A stretch of DNA of 64,000 nucleotides. Origin: Pelagicoccus albus (lineage in GTDB: Bacteria > Verrucomicrobiota > Verrucomicrobiia > Opitutales > Opitutaceae). The translations under genes were made by a program, and so were the position numbers. The notes under the pieces were generated by a model, which saw only the letters and a list, made by a program, of their open reading frames with translations, was not told the origin of the DNA and ran no database searches. This document shows, in pieces, positions 26,249-33,865 of this stretch. The number at the start of each line of letters is the position of its first letter. Position 1 is the stretch's first letter. The stretch is from contig NZ_JACHVC010000006.1 in assembly GCF_014230145.1 (NCBI RefSeq), forward strand, positions 248,001-312,000, in the 5' to 3' direction.

Positions 26249-27055
26249 ATGAATAACGAACTTTTTGATCTAACCGGTAAGGTTGCTCTGATTACAGGCG
26301 GCACGCACGGCATTGGCATGGCTATCGGTAAGAAGCTAGGCCAAGCTGGCGCTAAGATTTGCGTCAATGACATCTCCGAGGACAAGCTCGAGAGCTGTAA
26401 GGCTGAATACGCTGAAGCAGGTATCGATGTTTACACGCTTGTATTCAATGTTACTGACGAAGCGGACGTAGATCGTGGTATCTCCCAGATCGAGAAGGAT
26501 GTGGGCAGCGTCGACATCCTTGTGAACAACGCTGGTATCATCAAGCGTATCCCGATTCTCGAGCAGTCTGTACAGGACTACCGCACTGTTATCGATGTGG
26601 ACCTCATCGCTCCTTATATCGTAGGCAAGCGTGTCGCGCCAAACATGATCGAGAAGAAATTCGGCAAGATCATCAACATGTGTTCCATGATGAGTGTGTA
26701 TGGCCGTAACTCGGTATCCGCATATGCATCTGCGAAGGGTGGTTTGAAGCTTCTGACCGCGAACATGTGTTGCGAATGGGCGAAGCATAATGTGCAGATT
26801 AATGGCATTGGCCCTGGCTACATCGCCACAGCTCAGACTGCTCCGATCCGCGAAGGAAACCATCCTTTCAACGATCTCGTTATGACCCGTACGCCAGCCG
26901 CTCGTTGGGGTGAGCCTGAAGATATCGCGAACGCAGCGCTCTTCCTCTCTTCCAAGGCTGCTCAGTTCGTTAATGGTCACGTGCTTTACGTGGATGGCGG
27001 TATTCTCGCCAACTTCGGTTACGTAAAGGGCGAGAACGACCTTCCAGAACTGTAA
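26249..27055 (+). CDS. kduD: 2-dehydro-3-deoxy-D-gluconate 5-dehydrogenase
   Basis: 268 residues, a short-chain dehydrogenase. TGGTHGIG near residue 17 is the NAD-binding glycine motif, NNAGI is present, and the catalytic Ser/Tyr/Lys appear in MCSMMSVYGRNSVSAYASAK. It reduces the KduI product 2,5-diketo-3-deoxygluconate to KDG. It directly follows kduI with a 12-base gap and ends at a strong terminator, so kduI-kduD is a two-gene unit. KDG kinase and KDPG aldolase genes are not in this window. Confidence 0.96.
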   Translation: MNNELFDLTGKVALITGGTHGIGMAIGKKLGQAGAKICVNDISEDKLESCKAEYAEAGIDVYTLVFNVTDEADVDRGISQIEKDVGSVDILVNNAGIIKRIPILEQSVQDYRTVIDVDLIAPYIVGKRVAPNMIEKKFGKIINMCSMMSVYGRNSVSAYASAKGGLKLLTANMCCEWAKHNVQINGIGPGYIATAQTAPIREGNHPFNDLVMTRTPAARWGEPEDIANAALFLSSKAAQFVNGHVLYVDGGILANFGYVKGENDLPEL

Positions 27056-27094
27056 GGGTTACTAACGCGGCTTTATTGGTCGCTCCTACTTTCG

Positions 27095-27124
27095 AAACTC
27101 CAGACTTCGGTCTGGAGTTTTTTT
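27095..27124 (+). terminator. Intrinsic terminator of kduI-kduD
   Basis: An 11-bp perfect stem AAACTCCAGAC / GTCTGGAGTTT with a TTCG tetraloop (27095-27120) is followed by TTTT. The A-rich 5' side could also help stop mutY transcription from the other strand. Confidence 0.93.
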
Positions 27125-27151
27125 GTCTGTAGTAAAATGGCAAATACGGAC

Positions 27152-28180
27152 CTATCTCGCAAGGAGCTCGCCAATCCACTTTCGATGAGGACCTGAAAAG
27201 GCTAGGCTTTCGATGAGGTCGGGCTTGGCCCAAATATAGTCTTCCGGGATCTTGTTCGGAAGGGATGCGGGTGAAATATCGAATATGCGTTCGGTTATTC
27301 GATAGCGGGTGATGCCACGTTTACGGGTTGCGATAGGGGTACTGGAGGGCACAGGGATCGAGAGCGGTGCAAGCTCGGGGAGCTCATGTAAGCCCCTCAT
27401 GCGTTTGGCATTGGCTGGTATCTTATGTAGGAGAATGCTGCCTTCTTTCTGTATCCAGGCTCTGTTTACGGTGACATCTTCGAATTTGATCTTGGCCAGT
27501 TTCGGCAGGGACTCGGCGATTCCTTTTTCGAAGCCAAGGCAATGCTCTCGCACGGGACACAGTAAACAGTTCGGAGAGTTCTTATGACAAACAGTGGCTC
27601 CCAGCTCCATCATGGCTTGGTTGTGGTCCCCGGGCCGCTCTCGGTTTAGCAGCTCCTGCACGAGAGGCCGGTACACCTTTGCGGCTTCGGTGGAATTTGT
27701 GTAGCTACTTTCGTCCGCTGTCATGCGGGAGAGGATACGTACCACGTTTCCGTCCACCACGGCGGATTGGTCGGAAAACGCAATGCTACAGACTGCCGCG
27801 GCCGCGTAGGGTCCAATTCCCGGAAACTTGAGCCAGCTCTTCGCGTCTTGCGGTATTTCGTCTGCTGGAATTGCGGAAATTTCTTTGGCAAGTTTCAGGA
27901 GGTTTCTTGCCCTAGAGTAGTAGCCGAGACCTTCCCAGCTTTTGAGTACTTGCTCTTCGCTGGCTTGAGCCAAGTTTGCAAAATCTGGGTAGCTCTTCAG
28001 CCACTTGGCGAAATAAGGCAAAACCGTCTTTACCTGTGTTTGCTGGAGCATGAACTCGGACACCACGGTTTTGTAGAGCGACGGTTGCACCCGCCAAGGC
28101 AGATCTCGCGCGTTCTCATCGTACCAGTTGATGAGGGCGCTTTGGAAGGCGGCTGCGTTTTTAACGAGAGCTTGGGACAT
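27152..28180 (-). CDS. mutY: A/G-specific adenine glycosylase
   Basis: 342 residues. The MutY helix-hairpin-helix base-excision core shows NWYDENARDLPWR, VSEFMLQQTQVKTV (catalytic Glu in EFMLQQTQV), LPGIG-like KFPGIGPYAAAAVCSIAF and VVDGNVVRILSR with the catalytic Asp. The 4Fe-4S loop CHKNSPNCLLCPVREHC has the C-x6-C-x2-C-x5-C spacing. The C-terminal ~100 residues are the NUDIX-like domain that recognises 8-oxoguanine. MutY removes adenine paired with 8-oxoG. It is divergent from rnhC. Confidence 0.96.
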   Translation of the reverse strand: MSQALVKNAAAFQSALINWYDENARDLPWRVQPSLYKTVVSEFMLQQTQVKTVLPYFAKWLKSYPDFANLAQASEEQVLKSWEGLGYYSRARNLLKLAKEISAIPADEIPQDAKSWLKFPGIGPYAAAAVCSIAFSDQSAVVDGNVVRILSRMTADESSYTNSTEAAKVYRPLVQELLNRERPGDHNQAMMELGATVCHKNSPNCLLCPVREHCLGFEKGIAESLPKLAKIKFEDVTVNRAWIQKEGSILLHKIPANAKRMRGLHELPELAPLSIPVPSSTPIATRKRGITRYRITERIFDISPASLPNKIPEDYIWAKPDLIESLAFSGPHRKWIGELLAR

Positions 28181-28359
28181 GGATTGGTAAACTTGCAGAA
28201 GTCATCCGTTCGCGGCTAGTGAAATTTTCGTCCGCAGATTCTCCTTCGCCTCGGGATTTGTCAGGCTTGAATCCGTCTTGGAAAGAGACCCATTTGGCGG
28301 GAGCTTTTTTGATTTTCAAACCCCGAAGGCTCTGCCTTGCTGGTCTTCAGCGAACACAG

Positions 28360-29364
28360 ATGGCCAGAGGCAAAAAGAAAGCGGCAGTCGACCCGGACGA
28401 GCCAAAAAAGAAAACGATGTACACCAACAAGCTCTCCCAAGAGCAGTTGGACAAGCTGCAGCACATTTTGGATATGAAAATGTGGGAGCCCTACGAGGTT
28501 GAATACGCTCAGTTCGGCTTCAAGGGCGACAAGGTGAATGTAGTCGGCTACAAGAGCGGCAAGCTCGTGGTGCAGGGAAAGGCAACCGAGGATTTCGTAA
28601 TCAACACTTTGGAGCCGGAAGTGCTGGGCGAAGCTCGGTTTGGCTACGATGAAGTCTATCATCCAGAGTGGTTTGAGTCGCACGCGGGGATGGATGAGAG
28701 CGGAAAAGGTGACTTCTTCGGTCCGATCGTAACTGCCTGTGTGATCGCGGATAAGCAGCACATAGACGAATGGGTCAAAGAGGGTATTCGCGACTCCAAG
28801 ACCATAACGGACGGCCGGATTCTCAAACTGGACAAGATCATACGAGGTACCAAGGGAGTCGCCGTTGAAACCTGTTTTTGCGGGATGCCCAAGTACAATC
28901 AGCTGATGAGCAAGCCAAGGGCGAACTTGAATCTTCTGCTCGCATGGCAACATGGAATTTCGCTCAAAGCCGCTCTAGGAAAAAAGCGCGTTCCTTGGGG
29001 GATGTTGGACCAATTTAGCAAGCAAGACCTCGTCGGACGCTACTTTAAGGACGACAAATTCGAACTTCGGATGCAGACCAAGGCGGAAGAGGATCCGGTG
29101 GTCGCTGCTGCCTCGGTGGTAGCTCGCGCAGAATACGTTCGCTACATGGATGGGCTTTCCAAGAAGTTCGGCGATACCCTTGCCAAGGGGGCCAGCTCGA
29201 AAGTGAAGGTGCAGGCGGCTGAGATACTGGAGAAGTTCGGACCCGAGAAGCTCGGTGAGTTTGCGAAATTGCATTTCAGGACCGCTTTCGAAGTCGTAAA
29301 GGCGGCCGGAATGCTTGATCGCTTGCCTCTCAAGGAACCCAAGGCCTATACATTTAAGCGATAG
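28360..29364 (+). CDS. rnhC: Ribonuclease HIII
   Basis: 334 residues from the ATG at 28360; the frame is open to a GTG at 28219, but the added residues look non-coding. Residues ~15-95 are the N-terminal TBP-like substrate-binding domain of RNase HIII (KWE/VQGKATEDFV-like pattern: KLVVQGKATEDFV). The catalytic domain starts with AGMDESGKGDFFGPIV, the HIII version of the D-E active site (DExGKGD), and continues with RDSKTI and the conserved ASVVARAEYVRYM. It cleaves the RNA strand of RNA-DNA hybrids. rnhB, for the related RNase HII, follows after 52 bases on the same strand. Confidence 0.95.
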   Translation: MARGKKKAAVDPDEPKKKTMYTNKLSQEQLDKLQHILDMKMWEPYEVEYAQFGFKGDKVNVVGYKSGKLVVQGKATEDFVINTLEPEVLGEARFGYDEVYHPEWFESHAGMDESGKGDFFGPIVTACVIADKQHIDEWVKEGIRDSKTITDGRILKLDKIIRGTKGVAVETCFCGMPKYNQLMSKPRANLNLLLAWQHGISLKAALGKKRVPWGMLDQFSKQDLVGRYFKDDKFELRMQTKAEEDPVVAAASVVARAEYVRYMDGLSKKFGDTLAKGASSKVKVQAAEILEKFGPEKLGEFAKLHFRTAFEVVKAAGMLDRLPLKEPKAYTFKR

Positions 29365-29416
29365 TGGTGGTCGTTTGGCGTAAAGAAATAGAAATTAAGA
29401 CCGGAGGTGGTTCGGA

Positions 29417-30172
29417 ATGAAGTCGCATCGTCTGCGAGCTTTTGACCGGAAGGTCCTAAAAGGACGGTTGGGCCTGATTGGTGTAGATGAGGCGGGTAGG
29501 GGCGCCTTGGCTGGCCCGGTGGTCGCCGCCGCAGTCGCCGCCCGAAGTGATTTTTATGATAGCGAGTGGTGCAAGCGAAACGCTTCCAGCATCAACGACT
29601 CCAAGCTTCTTACATTCGAACAACGCGAAGAGCTCTACGCTAAGCTCAGATGGCTTGAGCGGGAAGGGCGGCTCCTAATCGGAGTGGGAAAAGGAAGCGT
29701 AGAAGACATTGAGGATTTGAATATCCTTGGGGCTACGCAGAAGGCGATGAAGACCGCGGTCGAGGAAGTCCTGGCTGCAGGCGATATTTCGCCGCATGAT
29801 CCGGATCCACTTTTTGATGCGACTCTACCAGGCTCCACACCCAGGGAAACCCTCTCTCAGTGGGAGATTCTGGTAGACGGGAAGCAGATGAAGCACCTCG
29901 GGTACCGGCATCGGGCTATCGTGAAAGGAGATTCCAAAGCCCTCTGTATTGCCATGGCCTCTATCATTGCGAAGGTTACTCGTGATAGGATCATGATGGC
30001 CTTGGACTGCGAGTATCCGCACTACGATTTGGCGTCCTCAAAGGGCTATGCGACCGTTTTACATCGGGCAGCGATCCTAGACCACGGACCCACCGAAATG
30101 CACCGTCCGCTTTTTCTGCGTAAGTTGCTCGAAGAACCCAGCGAAGAGACCCAGGAGGAATTTGGCTTTTAG
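29417..30172 (+). CDS. rnhB: Ribonuclease HII
   Basis: 251 residues. The active site starts with GLIGVDEAGRGALAGPVVAA (Asp and Glu of DEAGRG), followed by NDSKLL, ILVDGKQMK and IVKGDSKALCIAMASIIAKVTRD in the usual order. An insertion of about 25 residues (HDPDPLFDATLPGSTPRE region) lies before the ILVDG strand; typical bacterial RNase HII is near 200 residues. It removes single ribonucleotides from DNA. It has the clearest ribosome site in the window (GGAGGTGG at 29403-29410, 7 bases before ATG). Adjacent to rnhC, an unusual pairing. Confidence 0.96.
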   Translation: MKSHRLRAFDRKVLKGRLGLIGVDEAGRGALAGPVVAAAVAARSDFYDSEWCKRNASSINDSKLLTFEQREELYAKLRWLEREGRLLIGVGKGSVEDIEDLNILGATQKAMKTAVEEVLAAGDISPHDPDPLFDATLPGSTPRETLSQWEILVDGKQMKHLGYRHRAIVKGDSKALCIAMASIIAKVTRDRIMMALDCEYPHYDLASSKGYATVLHRAAILDHGPTEMHRPLFLRKLLEEPSEETQEEFGF

Positions 30173-30211
30173 CGCTAGTGCGAGCCGAGACGTTAGCCGA
30201 GTTTTGGGCAC

Positions 30212-30246
30212 AAAAAAACCGGCTTTCCTAGGAGAAACGCCGGTTT
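30212..30246 (-). terminator. Intrinsic terminator of the small membrane-protein gene
   Basis: An 8-bp stem AAACCGGC / GCCGGTTT (30216-30223 with 30239-30246) is followed on the minus strand by a T-run (A7 at 30212-30218). It may also end rnhB transcription from the other side, 40 bases after its stop. Confidence 0.85.
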
Positions 30247-30270
30247 AGGTAAATGATTTAAGCGGCAAGC

Positions 30271-30510
30271 TTACTTTTTCGCTGCCTTGGTTTGACGCTG
30301 GTGGGCGAGAGTCACCTTGAACATCTGAAGACAGAAGTAGAAGGTACCCGCTGCAGGGAGAGCTGTAAATCCAGCTACGAGGTTGATGATGAGACCATCT
30401 TCGCTTGGAACGTGCGGCTTGAACCAAAGTGTGAAGAGGAGCCAAACGATGCCGACGAGTACGACATCAAAAGCGATTGTGGCAGGCGTTACTTTTAGGA
30501 CTTTCGACAT
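30271..30510 (-). CDS. Small two-helix membrane protein, unknown function
   Basis: 79 residues from the ATG at 30510; the longer frame to 30936 is not supported. Two hydrophobic segments are separated by a short loop: IAFDVVLVGIVWLLFTLWF and LIINLVAGFTALPAAGTFYFC, followed by a basic C-terminus (HQRQTKAAKK). I do not recognise a named family. It is a monocistronic minus-strand gene closed by its own intrinsic terminator, which supports real expression. Its upstream side faces the hairpin-rich gap. Confidence 0.72.
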   Translation of the reverse strand: MSKVLKVTPATIAFDVVLVGIVWLLFTLWFKPHVPSEDGLIINLVAGFTALPAAGTFYFCLQMFKVTLAHQRQTKAAKK

Positions 30511-30670
30511 AGCTAGAGAAATAGGTAGCTCTGGAATCAGCCTTGTCGACCCATTTTGCGCATTATCTTCGGTATTTGATTCGAAATTTGACCGATTCGC
30601 CCGTTCACGGTGCGATTGCGGCTTTAACTCAGTCGATTTGCGGAAAACCGTGCGCAAAAGAGTATGCTTC

Positions 30671-30707
30671 ACGGATTGTGGATTTTGATCCGTTTTGTTA
30701 TTCTTTT
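30671..30707 (+). terminator. Terminator-like hairpin 1 in the 30.5-31.1 kb gap
   Basis: ACGGAT (30671-30676) pairs with ATCCGT (30688-30693) across an 11-base loop; the next bases are TTTGTTATTCTTTTT. The stem is short and AT-containing, so this is weak. Confidence 0.25.
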
Positions 30708-30801
30708 TGCATGCTCGGTAACACGAGCGGACAGGAATCAAAAACAGAGGATAACTTTCTTTGACACTGATTTTTAGTTCCAAAACTGAGTCGTTGCTAG
30801 G

Positions 30802-30840
30802 CCGGAGCGGATGTGGGACCGCTCCGGTCTTCTCGTTTTT
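30802..30840 (+). terminator. Terminator-like hairpin 2 in the 30.5-31.1 kb gap
   Basis: A 9-bp GC-rich stem CCGGAGCGG / CCGCTCCGG (30802-30810 with 30819-30827) is followed by TCTTCTCGTTTTT. It has no obvious gene upstream on the plus strand. Confidence 0.45.
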
Positions 30841-30929
30841 GGGGACAATTGATTTTAGCCAAAATCCATTAGCTCCCTTACTTTCAGAGGCAAAGACTCT
30901 GATACATTTGAAGGATCGATTTCCCTCAA

Positions 30930-30960
30930 TTGACAAGGTGTCTATTTTGGCTTAAATAAT
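30930..30960 (+). promoter_or_regulatory. Candidate sigma70-like promoter
   Basis: A perfect TTGACA (30930-30935) is followed by AATAAT (30955-30960) with a 19-base spacer; TAAATA overlaps it at a 17-base spacing. It would start transcripts about 30 to 70 bases before the third hairpin. Confidence 0.35.
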
Positions 30961-30966
30961 TGGTAT

Positions 30967-31056
30967 ACAAAGAATTGAGATGCGGTGTCTGGCTCTGCTT
31001 CTACAGCATCCAGGGGATGATAGCATCAAACGGGCGGAGAAACCGCCCGTTTTCGC
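30967..31056 (+). ncRNA. Candidate small RNA or attenuated leader
   Basis: Between the candidate promoter (30930-30960) and a 10-bp terminator hairpin lies about 90 bases with a further GATGC / GCATC pairing (30979-30983 with 31006-31010). It could be a free-standing small RNA or the leader of the PfkB-kinase gene that starts 90 bases later. No known RNA family is recognised. Confidence 0.22.
31028..31056 (+). terminator. Terminator-like hairpin 3 ahead of the PfkB gene
   Basis: A 10-bp perfect stem AAACGGGCGG / CCGCCCGTTT (31028-31037 with 31043-31052), 5-base loop, then TCGCTTTC. The T-run is short (CGTTTTCGCTTTC), so it may act as an attenuator. Confidence 0.5.
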
Positions 31057-31141
31057 TTTCTAAGTTTGGGACTCGGTTTTGGTCGACATATCCCGGTCGA
31101 AATGGCACCGCTTGTGTTGCTTAACCCCACATTTTTGCTCC

Positions 31142-32113
31142 ATGTCCAAAATCGTTGTAGTCGGAAGTTTCGTTCAGGATCTCGCTTTTCTTACTCCCCA
31201 ATTCCCCACGGTGGGAGAGACACGAATAGGTACGTTTTTTCCGGGGCCAGGAGGCAAGGGGTTCAATCAGGCTGTAGCCGCGGCTCGGCTCCAACCTGGG
31301 ACCGAGTTTATTGGGGCGGTCGGCAACGATGTTTTCTCCGAGACGGCCCGCTCCTTCGCAAAGAGCGTGGGGCTAACGAACTTGCTGGAAGTAGTGGAGG
31401 GCGAATCCTGTGGAGCCGCCTCGATCTTAGTGGATGAAAATGGCGACAACCAGATCGTCGTTTCTCTGGGGGCAAACAGCGTTTTGAGCTCGGATTGGAT
31501 CAAGGGAAACTTGGCCTCTTTTCAATCGTCGTCCGTGGTGCTCTGCCAGCTTGAAGCGAACCTTTCGGCAATCCAGACCGCACTGGCGCTTGGTCGTGAG
31601 TCTGGGGCGGCGACTATTTTGAATCTAGCTCCTATTAATCAGGATTTGAAGCCGGATTTGGTGGGAATGGCAGACATTGTCACCCCTAACGAAACTGAAT
31701 TTGCCTTCGTCTACCAGCTGCTCACCGGAAAGTCGCTTCCGAGCGATTACTTCGAAACTTCGGATGAAGAACTGCACTTCTTGTGCCGCGAGTTAAATGT
31801 ACCCGTGGTAGTCATCACTCTCGGGAAGATGGGGTCGTTTATTTCCGTGGATCCAGATAAACTGCCTCAAGCGTTGAGCTTAGCAGGAAGCCCCTATCAG
31901 CGTTTCAGTTGCATCGAAGCAGACGCTATAGACACTTCAGGGGCCGGAGACGCCTTCAATGGGGGACTCGCTGCCGGACTTGTTCGCTTTGGCGGCGACT
32001 TAGTTCAAGCGATGAAATTCGCTTCGGTGGTTGCGGGACTGTCTGTTGAAAAAAGGGGAACTGCACCTGCGATGCCTACTTTAGCTGAAGTGGAGGCCCG
32101 GCAAGCTCTCTAA
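31142..32113 (+). CDS. PfkB-family carbohydrate kinase (ribokinase-like)
   Basis: 323 residues from the ATG at 31142. Ribokinase fold: IVVVGSFVQDLAF at the N-terminus, PGGKGFNQAVAAARL (sugar-binding GGKGxNQA), NLAPIN, TPNETE and the C-terminal DTSGAGDAFNGGLAAGL, whose Asp is the catalytic base and which forms the anion hole. Ribokinase itself is the closest named relative, but PfkB sugar specificity cannot be read safely, so no symbol is given. No partner transporter or rbsD lies nearby. It converges with the DUF1080 gene (8-base gap). Confidence 0.88.
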   Translation: MSKIVVVGSFVQDLAFLTPQFPTVGETRIGTFFPGPGGKGFNQAVAAARLQPGTEFIGAVGNDVFSETARSFAKSVGLTNLLEVVEGESCGAASILVDENGDNQIVVSLGANSVLSSDWIKGNLASFQSSSVVLCQLEANLSAIQTALALGRESGAATILNLAPINQDLKPDLVGMADIVTPNETEFAFVYQLLTGKSLPSDYFETSDEELHFLCRELNVPVVVITLGKMGSFISVDPDKLPQALSLAGSPYQRFSCIEADAIDTSGAGDAFNGGLAAGLVRFGGDLVQAMKFASVVAGLSVEKRGTAPAMPTLAEVEARQAL

Positions 32114-32121
32114 CCTTTTGG

Positions 32122-32811
32122 TTAATCCAATTCTCGGATACGGAAATCCTTGATGACGAAGTCTGACTCTTCGGCTTGGATTGTGATGTAACCAGAATTT
32201 GTAGACGCGTTTTTTCCTTCGTTGATCAAGTGATCGTTGAGGTAGACCTGGACGGTATCCTCCTTCGCGATAATCCGCATGCGATTCCACTGGTCCGCTG
32301 GTAACTCTACTTTGATGGGTGGCTCGCCGTACTTACGTTTTTCTTCGATCTTGAGTCGATGGCGTCGATTCCGATCGGCCGCCTTCAGCGGCATTTGCTC
32401 TTCCTCTACCTCTAGCTCAGTATTGAGTAGCCAAAAATCTCCTGAGTTTTCGTACTCAAGCTGAATTTCGATGCATTCTGGCCAGATGCTAAAGGAGGTA
32501 TCTGACGTACAGTGAATTTGGATACCGCTTTTCCCAGGTTCTCCGGGCCAACGGTATTCGAAGCTCACTTCGTAATTTTCGTACTCATCCAAGGTCTGGA
32601 TGTAAGCCTCCGATTTGCCTTCACCGTGGATAAGTAAAGTTCCGTCAGTTTCGAACTCGAATACCTCATCCGGCTCCTCGCCCTCGAGAGAATCAAAATA
32701 GAAATCTCCGTATTCCGCACCTTTGAAAAGGTAGGTCCCTGCCGAGTCAGCTTGGGCCGCTTGTACTGCAAAGATAAAAGTTCCGACTAAGAAAAGCGTT
32801 CGCATAGGCAT
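32122..32811 (-). CDS. Secreted DUF1080 (3-keto-disaccharide hydrolase-like) protein
   Basis: 229 residues. A Sec signal peptide (TLFLVGTFIFAVQAAQA, cleavage before DSAG) is followed by one DUF1080 domain with a concanavalin-like beta sandwich: LLIHGEGKSEAYIQT, YEVSFEYRWPGEPGKSGIQI, the QWNRMRIIAKEDTVQVYLN strand pair, and the final SGYITIQAEESDFVIKDFRI. The family contains hydrolases of 3-keto-glycosides and is greatly expanded in Verrucomicrobiota and Planctomycetes. Two ATGs (32811, 32805) are possible starts. No partner oxidoreductase is nearby. Confidence 0.88.
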   Translation of the reverse strand: MPMRTLFLVGTFIFAVQAAQADSAGTYLFKGAEYGDFYFDSLEGEEPDEVFEFETDGTLLIHGEGKSEAYIQTLDEYENYEVSFEYRWPGEPGKSGIQIHCTSDTSFSIWPECIEIQLEYENSGDFWLLNTELEVEEEQMPLKAADRNRRHRLKIEEKRKYGEPPIKVELPADQWNRMRIIAKEDTVQVYLNDHLINEGKNASTNSGYITIQAEESDFVIKDFRIRELD

Positions 32812-32966
32812 GTTGGGTGATTGCTAGAGACTGACAGTAGCTCCTCGCCGATGATAACGCAAGTGGAACGACGAGGATGTGCTTAGCTCTGAATTGAGTT
32901 GCGAGAAATCTTCATTTGCCTGTCCTTCTTAGCTCGTAGTGTCTTTGTTGGATTTGCTGTTTCATT

Positions 32967-33830
32967 GTGTCAGAAAAGGAAAAAACAAATACTAGACCGC
33001 ACACGGTTAGAGCTAAGGTACAGCGAGTGCGGGAGGGGTTGTCTGAGGTCGTCGACGACCGTTTGGCAATCGAAGAGCCTCTCGAGATCGCGGTGAAAAA
33101 TGGGTCCGGCCTAATGCCCATGGGAGTTGTTTTCAGGACCCCTGGTGATGATGAGTCGCTCGTTTTGGGCATGCTTTTTAGCGAGGGTGTCATCGATCGA
33201 TACTCCGACGTACTTTCGATTCGGTTTACCCAGGAAAAAGGGGCGACCATGCCCTCTTGGAGAGCGGTGGCCAAGGTGACTGAAGATGTGAAGCTAGATT
33301 TCGAAAAGAACAGTCGGGTTTTTCCCATCAGCTCCGCGTGTGGAGCGTGTGGAAAAAGCGCACTTGAGGCTTTGAGGATTCAACGGAAAGAACGTTTCGA
33401 TCCGCGCTCGGGGGCTCGTATAGAGCTTGCGAATCTATTGCGACTGCCTGACCTGCTGCTTGCTGCTCAGGCCGCTTACCAAGACGCAGGGAGCTTGCAT
33501 GCGGCCGCTCGATTTTCTGCGAATGGATCGCTTCTGGATGCTGCGGAGGATATCGGCCGCCACAACGCGATGGATAAGCTCGTTGGCTCTTGGTTGAAGT
33601 CTGACTCGTCAACCGAATGGTCAGAGCAGATCATTCTCTTCAGTGGACGGATCGGATATGATCTGATGCAGAAAGCGATCGTAGCAGGGTGTCCCTTTCT
33701 GGTGAGCATCGGTGCTCCATCCAGTTTCGCTGTGGAACTGGCGAATCTATTCGAAGTGACTTTGGTTGGCTTTTTGCGAGGAAAGGGATTCACTACCTAC
33801 AGTGCCCCTTATCGGATTCTCATGGACTGA
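32967..33830 (+). CDS. fdhD: Formate dehydrogenase accessory sulfurtransferase FdhD
   Basis: 287 residues with a GTG start at 32967; no ATG fits better. FdhD transfers sulfur to the molybdenum cofactor before it is inserted into formate dehydrogenase. Diagnostic features are IEEPLEIAVKNG, RTPGDDESLVLGMLFSEGVI, the redox-active SACGACGKSALEAL (CxxC), ALxxAGSLHAAARF-like AGSLHAAARFSANG, and EDIGRHNAMDKLVG. The oxidoreductase gene begins 35 bases after its stop, so the two form a unit of cofactor-activating enzyme and client. Confidence 0.95.
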   Translation: MSEKEKTNTRPHTVRAKVQRVREGLSEVVDDRLAIEEPLEIAVKNGSGLMPMGVVFRTPGDDESLVLGMLFSEGVIDRYSDVLSIRFTQEKGATMPSWRAVAKVTEDVKLDFEKNSRVFPISSACGACGKSALEALRIQRKERFDPRSGARIELANLLRLPDLLLAAQAAYQDAGSLHAAARFSANGSLLDAAEDIGRHNAMDKLVGSWLKSDSSTEWSEQIILFSGRIGYDLMQKAIVAGCPFLVSIGAPSSFAVELANLFEVTLVGFLRGKGFTTYSAPYRILMD

Positions 33831-33865
33831 GAATCCCTTCTTTTCCCAATCCCGCATCTGCCCCT

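Larger units (their letters stand above)
30511..31141. other. Hairpin-rich intergenic region
   Basis: 630 bases without a convincing CDS. The plus strand carries three terminator-like hairpins (30671, 30802, 31028), one further hairpin GCTCG-N6-CGAGC (30713-30728), and two perfect TTGACA elements (30761 and 30930). A 27-codon ATG frame (30980-31063) runs through the last hairpin and is probably chance. The arrangement suggests one or more small RNAs or attenuated leaders ahead of the PfkB gene. Confidence 0.45.

Noticed and set aside
26336-26980. A 214-codon minus-strand frame opposite kduD
   Set aside because: KduD has an unambiguous SDR fold on the plus strand; the opposing frame has no recognisable feature.
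30511-30936. Extension of the small membrane protein to 30936
   Set aside because: The added residues are uneven in composition and cover the hairpin-rich gap; the ATG at 30510 gives a clean two-helix protein.
30980-31063. A 27-codon ATG frame in the 30.5-31.1 kb gap
   Set aside because: It runs through the third terminator-like hairpin and has no other support.
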